A stretch of 64,000 nt of DNA from the NCBI RefSeq assembly GCF_018139485.1, contig NZ_JAGSNF010000003.1:248001-312000 (forward strand), written 5' to 3'. A program made the position numbers and the translations under genes. Positions 52,144 to 61,627 of this stretch are shown here, piece after piece. How positions within the stretch are numbered: position 1 is the first letter of the stretch; the number at the start of each line of letters is the position of its first letter. The DNA is from Phycicoccus avicenniae (GTDB lineage Bacteria; Actinomycetota; Actinomycetes; Actinomycetales; Dermatophilaceae). Below the pieces are notes generated by a model, which saw nothing but the letters and a program-made list of their open reading frames with translations, was not told where the DNA came from and searched no databases.

Positions 52144-52937
52144 CAGCGGGCCCTGTCGGCTCGGGCCTCCATGCGTCTGACGACGACGGAGAGCGGGACG
52201 GTGATGAGCAGGTAGCACAGCGCCGCGGCGAACAGCGGTGTGAGGTTCGTGTACTGGTTGAGCCCCTCACGGCCGAACTTGGTCAGCTCGTAGTCGGAGA
52301 AGCTGAGGCCGATGAGGTAGACGAGCGAGGAGTCCTTCGTGAGGAGGATCAGCTCGTTCGTCAGTGGCGGCAGGATGATCCGGAAGGCCTGCGGGATGAC
52401 GATCGTGACCATCGCCCGCGTCGAGGACATGCCGAGCGAGCGGGCGGCCTCGACCTGCCCCTTGGGCACGGCCTGGATGCCGGCGCGGATCGTCTCGGCC
52501 ATGTACGCGGCGCCGACGAGACCGAGGGCGACCGTCACGGTGCCGAACGTCCCGCCCGGCAGCGCGCGGCCCGGGAAGGCGACGGGCAGGCCGTAGTAGA
52601 AGCCGATGAAGACGATGAGCGCCGGGACGCCGCGGAAGAACTCGATGAAGGTCGTCGCGATCCACCGGTACGGGCCGACCGACGACAGCCGCATGAGGGC
52701 CAGGACGAGACCGAGCACGAGACCGAAGACGAACGCGCCGGCCGTGTAGTAGATCGTGTTCTTCAGGGCGACCGTGAACAGGTCGGGGAACAGCTCGGGG
52801 AGGATCTCCCCGTTGAGGAACGTCTGCTGGAGGGTCCCCCAGTCGGCGGCGAGGGCGATCGCCACCACCACCACCCCGAGGACGGCGTACTGGATGCCCC
52901 GGCTGACCTGGGCACGCTTACGGGGGCTCATGGCCAT
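52143..52937 (-). CDS. Polar amino acid ABC transporter permease
   Basis: 264 residues with five to six membrane segments and the HisMQ-type loop [33 protein letters not shown], which couples to the ATPase. Only one permease gene is present, so it may work as a homodimer. The binding-protein gene lies 50 bases upstream. ATG start; GTG-rich region before it offers no better choice. Confidence 0.93.
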   Translation of the reverse strand: MAMSPRKRAQVSRGIQYAVLGVVVVAIALAADWGTLQQTFLNGEILPELFPDLFTVALKNTIYYTAGAFVFGLVLGLVLALMRLSSVGPYRWIATTFIEFFRGVPALIVFIGFYYGLPVAFPGRALPGGTFGTVTVALGLVGAAYMAETIRAGIQAVPKGQVEAARSLGMSSTRAMVTIVIPQAFRIILPPLTNELILLTKDSSLVYLIGLSFSDYELTKFGREGLNQYTNLTPLFAAALCYLLITVPLSVVVRRMEARADRAR

Positions 52938-52987
52938 GGGGTGTCGTCCTCGGGGGTGGTGGTGTGGTCGGTCTCGTCAGCGAGGGG

Positions 52988-53782
52988 TCACTCGGACTCC
53001 GGCGCCTGGCCGAACCACTCCGTGTAGATCTCGTCGTAGGTCCCGTCCTCCTGGACCGTGGCGATGACCTCGTTGATCGAGGCGAGCAGCTCGTCGTTGC
53101 CGTCCTTGCGGACCGCGAAGCCGTACTCCTCACCGGTCTCGAACTCGGCGGTGACGAAGGTGCCCTCGTTCTTGTTCGCGTAGTCCAGGAGCGGACCGTT
53201 GTCCTGGATGATCGCGTCGACCTGGCCGTTGCTCACGGCCTGGGTCTGGAGGCCGAGGTCCTCGAAGGAGCGGATCTCGACGTCCTCGGGGGCGTTCTCC
53301 TCGGCGTAGATCTCGCCCGTCGTCCCGGTCATGACACCGAGGCTCATCCCGGACAGGTCCTCGAGACTGGTGATCGACTCGTCGGTCGTGAGCAGCGCCT
53401 GCGTCGCGTTGAAGTACGGGTCGCTGAAGTCGATGGCCTCGGCCCGGGCGTCGGTGATCGTCATGCCCGCGGCAGCGACGTCGCACAGCCCGGAGTTCAG
53501 CGCCTGGCCCGACTGGATGCCGTCGAAGCCGGTGACCTCGACCGACTTCTCGAGACCGTTGGCCTCGGCGATGGCGTCCATCATCGCCATGTCGAAGCCG
53601 ACGACCTCGTTCCCCTGGCGGAACTCGAAGGGCTCGTAGGGCAGCGACGTGCAGACGGTGAGCGTGCCCTCGGAGATGAGGTTGGCCCCGCTCTCGCTGG
53701 TCGTGGTCTCGGTGGCGCAGGCCGACGCGGTGAGCGCGAGGGCCCCGCCGGCGAGGATGCTGGTCATTCGACGCGTGTTCAT
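52988..53782 (-). CDS. Polar amino acid ABC transporter substrate-binding lipoprotein
   Basis: 264 residues from the ATG at 53782, with a signal ending TASAC that looks like a slightly unusual lipobox, so membrane attachment is likely. SBP_bac_3 domain with LPYEPFEFRQGNEVVGFDMAMMDAI, GLCDVAAAGMTIT and SDPYF. It captures a polar amino acid outside and delivers it to the permease. A longer start at 53812 is possible but adds a non-signal sequence. The gene is divergent from rlmC (108 bases between starts). Confidence 0.92.
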   Translation of the reverse strand: MNTRRMTSILAGGALALTASACATETTTSESGANLISEGTLTVCTSLPYEPFEFRQGNEVVGFDMAMMDAIAEANGLEKSVEVTGFDGIQSGQALNSGLCDVAAAGMTITDARAEAIDFSDPYFNATQALLTTDESITSLEDLSGMSLGVMTGTTGEIYAEENAPEDVEIRSFEDLGLQTQAVSNGQVDAIIQDNGPLLDYANKNEGTFVTAEFETGEEYGFAVRKDGNDELLASINEVIATVQEDGTYDEIYTEWFGQAPESE

Positions 53783-53889
53783 AGTGAGGCACCCTAGGGC
53801 GGGGACGGTCACGGTGCACGCACCTGCGTGTTTCGGATGTGCAACATCCGCCGTTCCCGCGCACCGGGTGCCGCCGTAGCCTGAGCCCG

Positions 53890-55032
53890 GTGCAGTGCGA
53901 CTACTTCGACGCCGGCCGGTGCCGCTCGTGCACCCTCATGGGAGTGCCCTACGCCACCCAGCTCGCCGACAAGCAGCGGCACGTCGCCGAGGTGCTCTCC
54001 GCGCACGTGCCGCCGGGAGCGTGGGACCAGCCGGTCCGCTCCCCCGCCTCGCACTTCCGGAACAAGGCCAAGCTCGTCGTCGGCGGTCGTCCCGGACGCC
54101 CGACCTTCGGCATCCTCGACGCGGGCGGCCGGGGCGTCGACCTGCGACGGTGCGGCCTCTACGAGCCGGGGCTGACCGCGACTTTCGACCCGCTGCACCA
54201 CGTCGTCGCCGACCTCGGCATCGCACCGTACGACGTCCCCGGCCGCCGCGGCGAGCTCAAGCACGTCATCGTCACCCACTCCCCCGACGGCGAGCACCTC
54301 GTCCGGTTCGTCGTGCGCAGCGAGGCCGCGGCGCAGTCGCTGCGGGAGGCCCTGCCCGCGGTCCGCTCCGCCGTCCCGAGCGCCCGCGTCGTCACCGTCA
54401 ACGTCCACCCGGAGCACAAGGCCGTCCTCGAGGGAGAGGTCGAGCACGTGCTCACCGACGAGCGGCTGCTGCCGATGCGGCTCCCCGGCGCCCGGCTGCT
54501 CCTCGGCCCGCGCTCCTTCTTCCAGACGAACACGGCGGTCGCCGCGGCCCTCTACGAGCAGGCGCGCGCCTGGGTCACCGAGACCGCGGCCCGGACGGTG
54601 TGGGACCTCTACTGCGGGGTCGGCGGCTTCGCCCTGCACCTCGCTGCTCCGGAGCGGTCCGTCGTCGGCGTCGAGACCTCGGCCGAGGCGGTCGGGGCCG
54701 CCCGGGCGGCGGCGGCCGACGTGCCGGGCGACGTCCGCTTCCACGCCGGCGACGCGACCACCGACCCGCCCGGCGGCCCGGACCCGGACCTCGTCGTCGT
54801 GAACCCGCCGCGGCGCGGCATCGGACCGGACCTCGCGGCCCTCCTCGACCGCTCACCCTCCCGCCACGTCGTCTACTCCAGCTGCGACGTCACCTCGCTG
54901 GAGCGCGACCTCGCCGCGATGCCGTCGCTGCGGGTCGTCGCCGCCCGGCTCGCCGACATGTTCCCGCAGACCCGGCACGTGGAGACGCTCGTCCTCCTGG
55001 AGCGCACGCAGGCCCCCGCCCGCCTACGGTGA
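53890..55032 (+). CDS. rlmC: 23S rRNA (uracil-C5)-methyltransferase RlmC-like
   Basis: 380 residues. SAM-dependent RNA m5U methyltransferase of the RumB/RlmC type, expected to act on U747 of 23S rRNA. Cys3, Cys11, Cys14 and Cys88 fit the [4Fe-4S] ligands of E. coli RlmC, and Cys332 in VYSSCDVTS fits the catalytic Cys. The GDAT, NPPRRG motifs bind SAM and base. GTG start with -10 TAGCCT ending seven bases upstream. U747-type assignment rests on the cluster pattern; U1939-type (RlmD) is less likely given the missing TRAM domain. Confidence 0.9.
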   Translation: MQCDYFDAGRCRSCTLMGVPYATQLADKQRHVAEVLSAHVPPGAWDQPVRSPASHFRNKAKLVVGGRPGRPTFGILDAGGRGVDLRRCGLYEPGLTATFDPLHHVVADLGIAPYDVPGRRGELKHVIVTHSPDGEHLVRFVVRSEAAAQSLREALPAVRSAVPSARVVTVNVHPEHKAVLEGEVEHVLTDERLLPMRLPGARLLLGPRSFFQTNTAVAAALYEQARAWVTETAARTVWDLYCGVGGFALHLAAPERSVVGVETSAEAVGAARAAAADVPGDVRFHAGDATTDPPGGPDPDLVVVNPPRRGIGPDLAALLDRSPSRHVVYSSCDVTSLERDLAAMPSLRVVAARLADMFPQTRHVETLVLLERTQAPARLR

Positions 55033-55036
55033 GGCC

Positions 55037-55885
55037 ATGACCTTCTCCATCGCCGCCCGGGACGGGGACGCCTGGGGCGTCGCCGTCGCCAGCAAGTTCC
55101 TCGCCGTCGGCTCCATCGTGCCCCGGGTGGGACTGCACGGTCCCGCCGTCGCGACCCAGGCGATGGCCCGGGTGGCCTACCTCGACGAGCTCGAGGCCGC
55201 CGTGGCCGCCGGCACCCCGGTGACCGAGGCGCTCGCCGCCGCCGTCGCCGGGGACGAGGGACGCGAGCACCGTCAGGTCGGTCTCGTCGCCCCGGACGGG
55301 GCCGCGTCGTACACCGGCTCGGAGTGCCTGCACTGGGCCGGCGGACGCAGCGGCCAGGACGGCGACACCGCGTACGCGGTCCAGGGCAACATCCTCGTCG
55401 GCCCCCGGGTCGTCGAGGCCATGGAGTCCGCGTGGCACGAGGGGGCGGGCCTCCCGCTCGACCACCGCCTGCTCGGCGTCCTGCTCGCCGGGGACACCGA
55501 GGGCGGTGACGCGCGCGGGCGCCAGAGCGCCGCGCTGCTCGTCCGCTGCCCCGGGGCCGGGTACGACGGGTGTGGTGTCGTCGCCGACCTGCGGGTCGAC
55601 GACCACGACGACGCCCCCCGCGAGCTCGCCCGGCTGCACTCCCTCTCCACCCTCTTCTTCGGGACACCCGAGGACGTGCAGCCGCTCGAGGGGTCCCTGC
55701 GCGGCGAGGTGACCTGGCTCCTCACGGCACTCGGTCACGCCCCGGTCGACGACGACGTCGCGGGCGCGCTCGAGGCCTGGGCCGGCGAGGCCAACCTGGA
55801 GAACCGGATGACGCCGGACGGGGTCGACGCCCGCGTCCTCGAGACGCTGCGCGAGACGGCGGGGACGTCCCGGACCGCGGGCTGA
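55037..55885 (+). CDS. DUF1028 family protein (Ntn-hydrolase-like)
   Basis: 282 residues, with the DUF1028 features: MTFSIAARDGDAWGVAVASKF start, ATQAMARVAY, and YAVQGNILVG. Structures of this family resemble N-terminal nucleophile hydrolases, but a reaction has not been shown for it as far as I know. ATG with a -10 TACGGT ending six bases upstream, inside the end of rlmC, so it can be expressed alone or with rlmC. A convergent terminator follows at 56060-56099. Confidence 0.88.
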   Translation: MTFSIAARDGDAWGVAVASKFLAVGSIVPRVGLHGPAVATQAMARVAYLDELEAAVAAGTPVTEALAAAVAGDEGREHRQVGLVAPDGAASYTGSECLHWAGGRSGQDGDTAYAVQGNILVGPRVVEAMESAWHEGAGLPLDHRLLGVLLAGDTEGGDARGRQSAALLVRCPGAGYDGCGVVADLRVDDHDDAPRELARLHSLSTLFFGTPEDVQPLEGSLRGEVTWLLTALGHAPVDDDVAGALEAWAGEANLENRMTPDGVDARVLETLRETAGTSRTAG

Positions 55886-56059
55886 CCGAACCCTTACCGA
55901 CTCCTGACGCGCGCGGGGGTGACGCCCGGGTCGGGGACACCTACCGTGGACGGCGGTGGTCCACGCCCTGCGAGGCCCTCGGCCGACGTCGCCGTCCGCG
56001 GCACGTCGCTTGTCCTCCCCCTCCGGCCCCGCGGCTGGCTCGACCGAGACCACCTCGGA

Positions 56060-56099
56060 GGTGCTCCGGTGCCGGTCGGCTCACCGGCACCGGGGCACC
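56060..56099. terminator. 17-bp hairpin between DUF1028 and the YciO-like gene
   Basis: Bases 56060-56076 pair with 56083-56099 (one U-G pair in the stem, 6-base loop). It lies in the 243-base gap between convergent genes and should end both. The rest of 55886-56128 has no other supported feature, although a TACCGT hexamer at 55942-55947 is present. Confidence 0.85.
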
Positions 56100-56128
56100 T
56101 CACATCCACGGCGGGACGGACGAGCGGA

Positions 56129-56749
56129 CTAGCGCGGCGGCCAGGGAGCGGCACCCTCACGGGCGACCTCGCCGGCCGGGTCGGTCGTGAAGTCGACGAC
56201 CGTCGTCGGCTCGGTCCCGCACTCCCCGGAGTCGATGACGACGTCGACGACGTGGTCGAGGGCCTCCTTGACGGCCCAGCCGTCGGTCATCGGCTCGCTC
56301 TCCCCCGGGAGGATGAGGGTCGAGGACAGCAGCGGCTCACCGAGCTCGGCGAGGAGGCTGCGGACGACCGGGTGCTCGGGGATGCGGACGCCGACGGTGC
56401 GCTTCTTCGGGTGCAGCAGCCGCCGGGGCACCTCGCCGGTGGCGGGCAGGATGAAGGTGTAGCGGCCCGGCGTCGCCGCCTTGACCGCCCGGAAGACGTG
56501 GTTGTCGACGTGGACGAGCTGCCCCAGCTGCGCGAAGTCGCGGCAGACGAGGGTGTAGTGGTGCTTGTCGTCGAGCCGGCGGATCGAGCGGATGCGCTCC
56601 TTGGCCTGCTGGTCCCCCATGAGGGCGCCGAGCGCGTAGCCGGAGTCGGTCGGGTAGGCCACGAGACCGCCGTCGCGGAGCATCGCCGACGCCTGGGCGA
56701 TGGCACGGGGCTGCGGGTCGACCGGGTGCACGTCGAGGTAGCGAGCCAT
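56129..56749 (-). CDS. YciO/Sua5-like protein (threonylcarbamoyl-AMP synthase family)
   Basis: 206 residues: GLVAYPTDSGYALGALMGDQQAKERIRSIR at the start and LLHPKKRTVGVRIPEHPVV in the middle, the YrdC-fold RNA-binding and ATP sites. Proteins of this type make threonylcarbamoyl-adenylate for t6A37 tRNA modification (TsaC) or act as the YciO paralogue; the KRTVG-type active site looks closer to YciO. ATG with minus-strand -10 TAGGCT (56761-56756) ending six bases upstream, inside the end of the next gene. Confidence 0.85.
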   Translation of the reverse strand: MARYLDVHPVDPQPRAIAQASAMLRDGGLVAYPTDSGYALGALMGDQQAKERIRSIRRLDDKHHYTLVCRDFAQLGQLVHVDNHVFRAVKAATPGRYTFILPATGEVPRRLLHPKKRTVGVRIPEHPVVRSLLAELGEPLLSSTLILPGESEPMTDGWAVKEALDHVVDVVIDSGECGTEPTTVVDFTTDPAGEVAREGAAPWPPR

Positions 56750-56758
56750 CCCCGAAGC

Positions 56759-57577
56759 CTAGGACCGGCGCAGGCCCCGCGACCAGAGCTCGACGGTCTG
56801 CACGACCCAGAACACCCCGAACAGCAGGATGAGGACGACCTCGACCCAGAGCACCACGGTCGAGGCCGCGGTGGCGAGGTCCACGACGACCGCGAGGGCG
56901 AGCGCGCCGAGCATCGCGACGGCGATCGTCCGGTACACGGCGACGTAGCGCCGACGGCGCTCCCCCGCGGCCTCACGGGCGTTGAGCCACACGACGGCGA
57001 TGACGGCGAGGAACATCGGGACGGCCGCGACCCCGTGGGCGTGCGCGAGGAAGGAGTCGCGGTCCAGCGCGAACCACACCGCCCCGGCGCCGAGCAGGGC
57101 CGCCGTGCCGACGAGGCCGACCCGGTCCGCCCGCGGCACCCCCCGCGGGCGGCGCTCGCGGACCGCGAGGACCGCCGCGAAGACGCCCACGGCCGCCCCG
57201 GCGACGAAGAGGGCCGGCATGCTCGTCGACACCGTGGCCGACGGGTCGCCGACGGCGGCGCTCGGCAGGCACTCGCCGCGCGTCGTCGTCGGGATGAACG
57301 CCACGCCCGGCGCGAGCATCCCGGCGACGTTGAGGAGCAGCCCCTCGACCTCGGTGCTGCCCTGGAGGGCGAGCAGGGCGACGCCGATGCCGACGAGCGA
57401 GCCGACGAGCACCGGCTGGGCGGGGGTGTGGACGTAGGCGCTGATCGACGGCTGGAGGCACCCGGACACGGCCCACTCGCGGGCGACGCCGGAGAACAGG
57501 AGCAGGACGAGGGCGACGAGCCCGACCCGGAGGTACCGGGAGGTCTTGACGGCGGCGAGCGCCGGGTCCGCGGCCAC
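56759..57577 (-). CDS. Predicted membrane protein of unknown function
   Basis: 272 residues with about six membrane segments and short loops, no recognisable domain. Three hydrophobic helices cluster at the start and two at the end (VVLWVEVVLILLFGVFWVVQTVEL). An 8-residue Arg-rich cytoplasmic loop (RERRPRGVPR) separates the halves. GTG start at 57577, eight bases before the stop of osmC. Compares loosely to Frag1/DUF998-type proteins, but I cannot support that. Confidence 0.65.
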   Translation of the reverse strand: MAADPALAAVKTSRYLRVGLVALVLLLFSGVAREWAVSGCLQPSISAYVHTPAQPVLVGSLVGIGVALLALQGSTEVEGLLLNVAGMLAPGVAFIPTTTRGECLPSAAVGDPSATVSTSMPALFVAGAAVGVFAAVLAVRERRPRGVPRADRVGLVGTAALLGAGAVWFALDRDSFLAHAHGVAAVPMFLAVIAVVWLNAREAAGERRRRYVAVYRTIAVAMLGALALAVVVDLATAASTVVLWVEVVLILLFGVFWVVQTVELWSRGLRRS

Positions 57578-57584
57578 CCGGGGG

Positions 57585-58034
57585 TCAGTCCTGCGTCATC
57601 GACACCGGCGCGCCGCGCTGGACCGTGCGGGAGACGGTGCACAGCCGGTCGTGGCTCTGCGCGACCGCTCGCGGCAGCCGCTCGCGGGCGCGGTCGCCGT
57701 CCTCCCCGTCGGGGAAGCGCACCCGGAAGGTCACCTCGATGTCCCCGAGGTGGTTGCCGTCGTCGTCGCGCATCTTCGTGCCGGCGGCGTCGACGTCGAA
57801 CGCGACCGGCTCGGCGATCCGGCTCGTGATGAAGTCGACGTCGACCGCACTGCAGCCCGCGATCGCCGTGAGCAGCAGCTCGACGGGGGTGAAGTCGTCG
57901 GACTCCCCTCCCCCGATCTCGATCGTCCCGCCGCGGGCGTTCGTCACCCGGTAGGTGCCCTTCCCGGTCCGGGCCATCGACACGGTGCGGCGGCCGAGGC
58001 CGGTGCCTCCGGTCTCCTGGGTGGCGTCGGTCAT
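57585..58034 (-). CDS. OsmC/Ohr family peroxidase
   Basis: 149 residues with the two cysteines of the active site, Cys61 (AIAGCSAVD) and Cys132 (DRLCTVSRT), which reduce organic hydroperoxides. OsmC and Ohr are hard to separate; the spacing and TAIAGC motif fit the YhfA/OsmC side. The ATG overlaps the end of DUF1697 by four bases (ATGA), so they share an operon. Confidence 0.88.
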   Translation of the reverse strand: MTDATQETGGTGLGRRTVSMARTGKGTYRVTNARGGTIEIGGGESDDFTPVELLLTAIAGCSAVDVDFITSRIAEPVAFDVDAAGTKMRDDDGNHLGDIEVTFRVRFPDGEDGDRARERLPRAVAQSHDRLCTVSRTVQRGAPVSMTQD

Positions 58035-58573
58035 CGTCGGCTCCACTTCTCTGCGACGGCGCGCACGACCCCGAGGTCGCGCCACGTCGTGGTGAGGCCC
58101 GTGATCCGTTCGATCCGGGCGTTGGTCAGGCGGGTGCGGTGGAAGTCCTTGCCCAGCTCGGCGAGGACGCCGCCGGTGAGGGCGCGGGCCCGCTCGTCCT
58201 CGACGTCCCACGCGGAGAGGGTCGCAGCGGCGTCGGCCGGGACGTCGCCGTCCGCGACCGCGAGGTAGCGCTTCGTCGTCCCCGGCAGGAGGGCGGGGAC
58301 GGCGTCGGCCTCGGCGACGAGGGCGGCCACCTCGGCCGGCGTGCGGACGATGGCGGGGACGTCGAACCCGGCCCACGCCGTGAGGACGTCGGTGAGCTCG
58401 CGCCCGACGGCGGCGGTCGAGCGGCGGCGGCTGGTCACGGCGACGTTGCCGGACTGGATGTGGGTCTCCACCGACGTGAACCCCGCGCCCTCGAGCGCCG
58501 CCCGCAGCTCGGCCATCCGCACGAAGCGGCCGCCGACGTTGACCGCGCGCAGGAAGGCGACGTAGCGGGGCAT
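58031..58573 (-). CDS. DUF1697 family protein
   Basis: 180 residues beginning MPRYVAFLRAVNVGGR, the family signature, with FTSVETHIQSGNVAVTS following. DUF1697 proteins are small alpha-beta proteins of unknown function. Start at 58573 fits the family better than the ATG at 58582. It overlaps osmC downstream by four bases. Confidence 0.87.
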   Translation of the reverse strand: MPRYVAFLRAVNVGGRFVRMAELRAALEGAGFTSVETHIQSGNVAVTSRRRSTAAVGRELTDVLTAWAGFDVPAIVRTPAEVAALVAEADAVPALLPGTTKRYLAVADGDVPADAAATLSAWDVEDERARALTGGVLAELGKDFHRTRLTNARIERITGLTTTWRDLGVVRAVAEKWSRR

Positions 58574-58707
58574 GTGCGACATCCTGTCACCGCCCGCCGA
58601 CGACGTGCGGACCGTCCGTCCGTCGGGTGGCGCCGCGGCGCGGCGTCTGCGACCGTCTCCCCAGGCGACCGCGACGACCCGGCCGGCCGCGAGGACGTGG
58701 AGGCACG

Positions 58708-60129
58708 ATGAGCCAGACCCGGGACCTGCCGAGCGAGCAGGGGTACTACACGAGCAAGGTCGTCCAGCTGGCCACGGTCGCCGCGCTCGGCGGCTTCCTC
58801 TTCGGGTTCGACACGGCCGTCATCAACGGCGCGGTCGACGCCATGCGCGACGACTTCGGGATGGGCGCCGGTCTCACCGGCTTCACCGTGTCCTCCGCCC
58901 TCCTCGGCTGCATGGCGGGGGCCTACGGGGCCGGGCGCCTCGCGGACCGGTGGGGGCGGCTGCGGGTGATGTTCCTCGCCTCGGCCCTCTTCACGATCTC
59001 CGCCCTGGGCTCCGGGCTCGCCTTCGGGCCGGTCGACATGATCCTCTGGCGGGTGGTCGGTGGCCTCGGTGTCGGCGCCGCCTCGGTCATCGCCCCCGCG
59101 TACATCGCCGAGATCTCGCCCGCGGCGATCCGCGGTCGGATGGGCTCGCTGCAGCAGCTCGCCATCGTCTCCGGCATCTTCGTCGCCCTGCTGTCCGACT
59201 ACGCCATCGCGACGGCCGCCGGCGGGTCGGCGAACGAGCTGTGGCTCGGGCTCGAGGCGTGGCGGTGGATGTTCATCACCGAGGTCGTGCCGGCCGTGGC
59301 CTACGGTCTGCTCGCGACGACGATCCCTGAGTCGCCCCGCTACCTCATGCACCTCGACGAGGAGGAGAAGGCCCGGAACATCCTCCGGCAGGTGCTCAAG
59401 GGAGGGGTCGACGAGCGGATCAAGGAGATCCGCCGGACCATCCTGCGCGACCGGCACACCTCGCTGTCCGACCTGCGCGCGCCGAAGGGCTGGTTCCTGC
59501 CGATCGTGTGGATCGGGATCGCGCTGTCGGTCTTCCAGCAGTTCGTCGGGATCAACGTCATCTTCTACTACTCGACGACGCTGTGGCGCGCGGTCGGGTT
59601 CACCGAGGAGGACGCCCTCCAGCAGACCGTCATCACCTCGGTGACGAACATCGTCGTGACGGTCGTCGCCATCGCCCTCATCGACCGGATCGGGCGCCGC
59701 CGGCTGCTCACCATCGGCTCCGCCGGGATGTTCCTCAGCCTCGGCACGATGGCGGTCATCTTCAGCCAGGCCCCGTTGACGACGAACCCCGACGGCTCGA
59801 CGTCGCCGGTCCTCGAGGGGGCGGCCGGCCCGGCGGCGCTCGTCGCGGCCAACCTCTTCGTCGTCTTCTTCGGGATGTCCTGGGGACCGGCGGTGTGGGT
59901 GCTGCTCGGCGAGATGTTCAACAACCGGATCCGCGGCACCGCGCTCGGTGTCGCCGCGGCCGCCCAGTGGGCCGCGAACTTCCTCATCTCGACGACGTTC
60001 CCCTCGATGGCGGCCGTGGGTCTGTGGTTCGCCTACGGCTTCTACACGCTCGCCGCGCTGGCCTCGCTGTTCTTCGTGCTCAAGTTCGTGCCCGAGACCA
60101 AAGGCCGCGAGCTGGAGGACATGGAGTAG
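58708..60129 (+). CDS. Sugar porter family MFS transporter
   Basis: 473 residues with twelve membrane segments and the sugar-porter signatures: GFDTAVINGA, RLADRWGR, PESPRYL after helix 6, DRIGRRRL and PETKGRELED at the end. It most likely imports a hexose or pentose by proton symport. ATG with a GGAGG site eight bases upstream. No neighbouring sugar gene is visible, so the substrate is open. It converges with the GCS2-family gene. Confidence 0.93.
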   Translation: MSQTRDLPSEQGYYTSKVVQLATVAALGGFLFGFDTAVINGAVDAMRDDFGMGAGLTGFTVSSALLGCMAGAYGAGRLADRWGRLRVMFLASALFTISALGSGLAFGPVDMILWRVVGGLGVGAASVIAPAYIAEISPAAIRGRMGSLQQLAIVSGIFVALLSDYAIATAAGGSANELWLGLEAWRWMFITEVVPAVAYGLLATTIPESPRYLMHLDEEEKARNILRQVLKGGVDERIKEIRRTILRDRHTSLSDLRAPKGWFLPIVWIGIALSVFQQFVGINVIFYYSTTLWRAVGFTEEDALQQTVITSVTNIVVTVVAIALIDRIGRRRLLTIGSAGMFLSLGTMAVIFSQAPLTTNPDGSTSPVLEGAAGPAALVAANLFVVFFGMSWGPAVWVLLGEMFNNRIRGTALGVAAAAQWAANFLISTTFPSMAAVGLWFAYGFYTLAALASLFFVLKFVPETKGRELEDME

Positions 60130-60145
60130 CGCCCGGGGCCGCCGG

Positions 60146-61627
60146 TCAGGGCAGCGGCCAGGTGTGGACCGGCTCGTTGCCGTCCATGTGCTCGACGTAG
60201 CGTCCGAGCATCAGCCGCAGCGCGTCGCGGCGCTCGTGGCCGTCGGCCTCGAAGTGCGCGACCGCGCGGGTCTGCCACTCGGCCCCGTTGAGCCCGGTCG
60301 TCGCCCGCCCCTCGATGATGCCGAGGTAGCGCTCCCGGACGTCGTCCGAGACGCCCCAGGACGCCAGCCCCTCGTGCGCCATCGGCAGCAGGTGGCGCAG
60401 CACGAGCTCGTCCGCGGAGACCTCGCCGAAGCCCGGCCAGTACACCCGCGCCTCGATGCCGTCGCGGGCGGCGCGGCGGAAGTTCTCCTCGCACGCGGCG
60501 AAGCTCATCTTCGTCCAGACCGGCCGGTCGGCGGCCGCGAGGACCCGCACGGCGCCGTAGTAGAACGCCGCGTTCGCGAGGACGTCGGCGATCGTGGGAC
60601 CCGCGGGCAGGACGCGGTTCTCGACCCGCAGGTGCGGGGTGCCGCCGACGATGTCGTAGATCGGGCGGTTCCAGCGGTAGACCGTGCCGTTGTGCAGCCG
60701 CAGCTCCGCGAGGTCCGGGGCGATCCCGGCCTGGAGCTTGGCCATCGGGTCCTCGTCGGTCACTTCGGCGAGGAGGGCCGGGAAGTAGCGGCTGTTCTCC
60801 TCGAACAGGTCGAAGATCGAGGTGATCCAGCGCTCGCCGAAGAACACCCGTGGGCGCACGCCCTGGTTCTTCAGCTCCACCGGACGGGTGTCGGTGGACT
60901 GGCTGAAGAGCTCGATGCGGGTCTCGGCGTGCAGCCGCTTGCCGAAGAAGTACGGGGAGTTCGCGGCGAGGGCGACCTGGACGGGTGAGAGCGCCTGGGC
61001 GGCGTTCCAGTGCGGCGCGAAGTCGTGCGGGGCGACCTGGAGGTGCAGCTGGACCGAGGTGCACGCCGACTCGGGCGCGATGCTGCTCGAGTAGGTCGCG
61101 ACCCGCTCCCCCGTCGGGCCCTCGATGTCGAGGTAGACGTCCTCGCCGCGCGCGCCGACGATCGAGTCGTTGAGCGCCGTGTACCGGTTGTTGGCGCTGA
61201 TCCAGTCGCCCTCGTAGTGCTCGGGCATGAGGGTCGGGAGGATGCCGATGGCGACGAGCCGGCTGCCGACCTCGGCCGCGGCGCTGGAGGCGGCGTTGAG
61301 GCTGGCCCGCATGTCGTGCTCGAGCTCGAGCGCGGCGTCCCCCGGCAACGGCCGGGGCGGGACGTTGAGCTCGATGTTGTACCGGGCGAGCTCGGTCTGG
61401 AACCCCGGGTCGGCGATGGCCTCGAGCACCTCGGCGTTGTGGAAGTGCGGCTGCTGGTCCCCGTCGACGAGGTTGAGCTCGATCTCGAGCCCCGTCATCG
61501 GGCGCTCGAACTCGAAGCTGCTCTGGGTGAGCATCCGCTCGAACACGTCGAGGTTCTGGCGCACCTTCTCGCGGTACCGCTGACGTTGCTCGCGCGTGTA
61601 GCTCTGCGCGGAGACCTCGGCTCCCAT
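60146..61627 (-). CDS. GCS2-family glutamate--cysteine ligase-like protein
   Basis: 493 residues of the carboxylate-amine ligase group related to glutamate-cysteine ligases (EgtA/YbdK-like): TGLEIELNLVDGDQQPHFHN, SACTSVQLHLQVAP and HLRVENRVLPAGPTIADVLAN. It should join a glutamate-type carboxylate to an amine using ATP. Whether it makes gamma-glutamylcysteine for ergothioneine or another product is not shown; mycothiol is the usual thiol in this phylum. ATG at 61627; an ATG at 61645 is possible. Confidence 0.85.
   Translation of the reverse strand: MGAEVSAQSYTREQRQRYREKVRQNLDVFERMLTQSSFEFERPMTGLEIELNLVDGDQQPHFHNAEVLEAIADPGFQTELARYNIELNVPPRPLPGDAALELEHDMRASLNAASSAAAEVGSRLVAIGILPTLMPEHYEGDWISANNRYTALNDSIVGARGEDVYLDIEGPTGERVATYSSSIAPESACTSVQLHLQVAPHDFAPHWNAAQALSPVQVALAANSPYFFGKRLHAETRIELFSQSTDTRPVELKNQGVRPRVFFGERWITSIFDLFEENSRYFPALLAEVTDEDPMAKLQAGIAPDLAELRLHNGTVYRWNRPIYDIVGGTPHLRVENRVLPAGPTIADVLANAAFYYGAVRVLAAADRPVWTKMSFAACEENFRRAARDGIEARVYWPGFGEVSADELVLRHLLPMAHEGLASWGVSDDVRERYLGIIEGRATTGLNGAEWQTRAVAHFEADGHERRDALRLMLGRYVEHMDGNEPVHTWPLP

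Noticed and set aside
55942-56145. TACCGT hexamer followed at 55956 by a GTG and about 58 codons
   Set aside because: The peptide is Arg/Ser/Pro-rich with no motif, and the terminator hairpin (56060-56099) falls inside it. A non-coding explanation is more likely.
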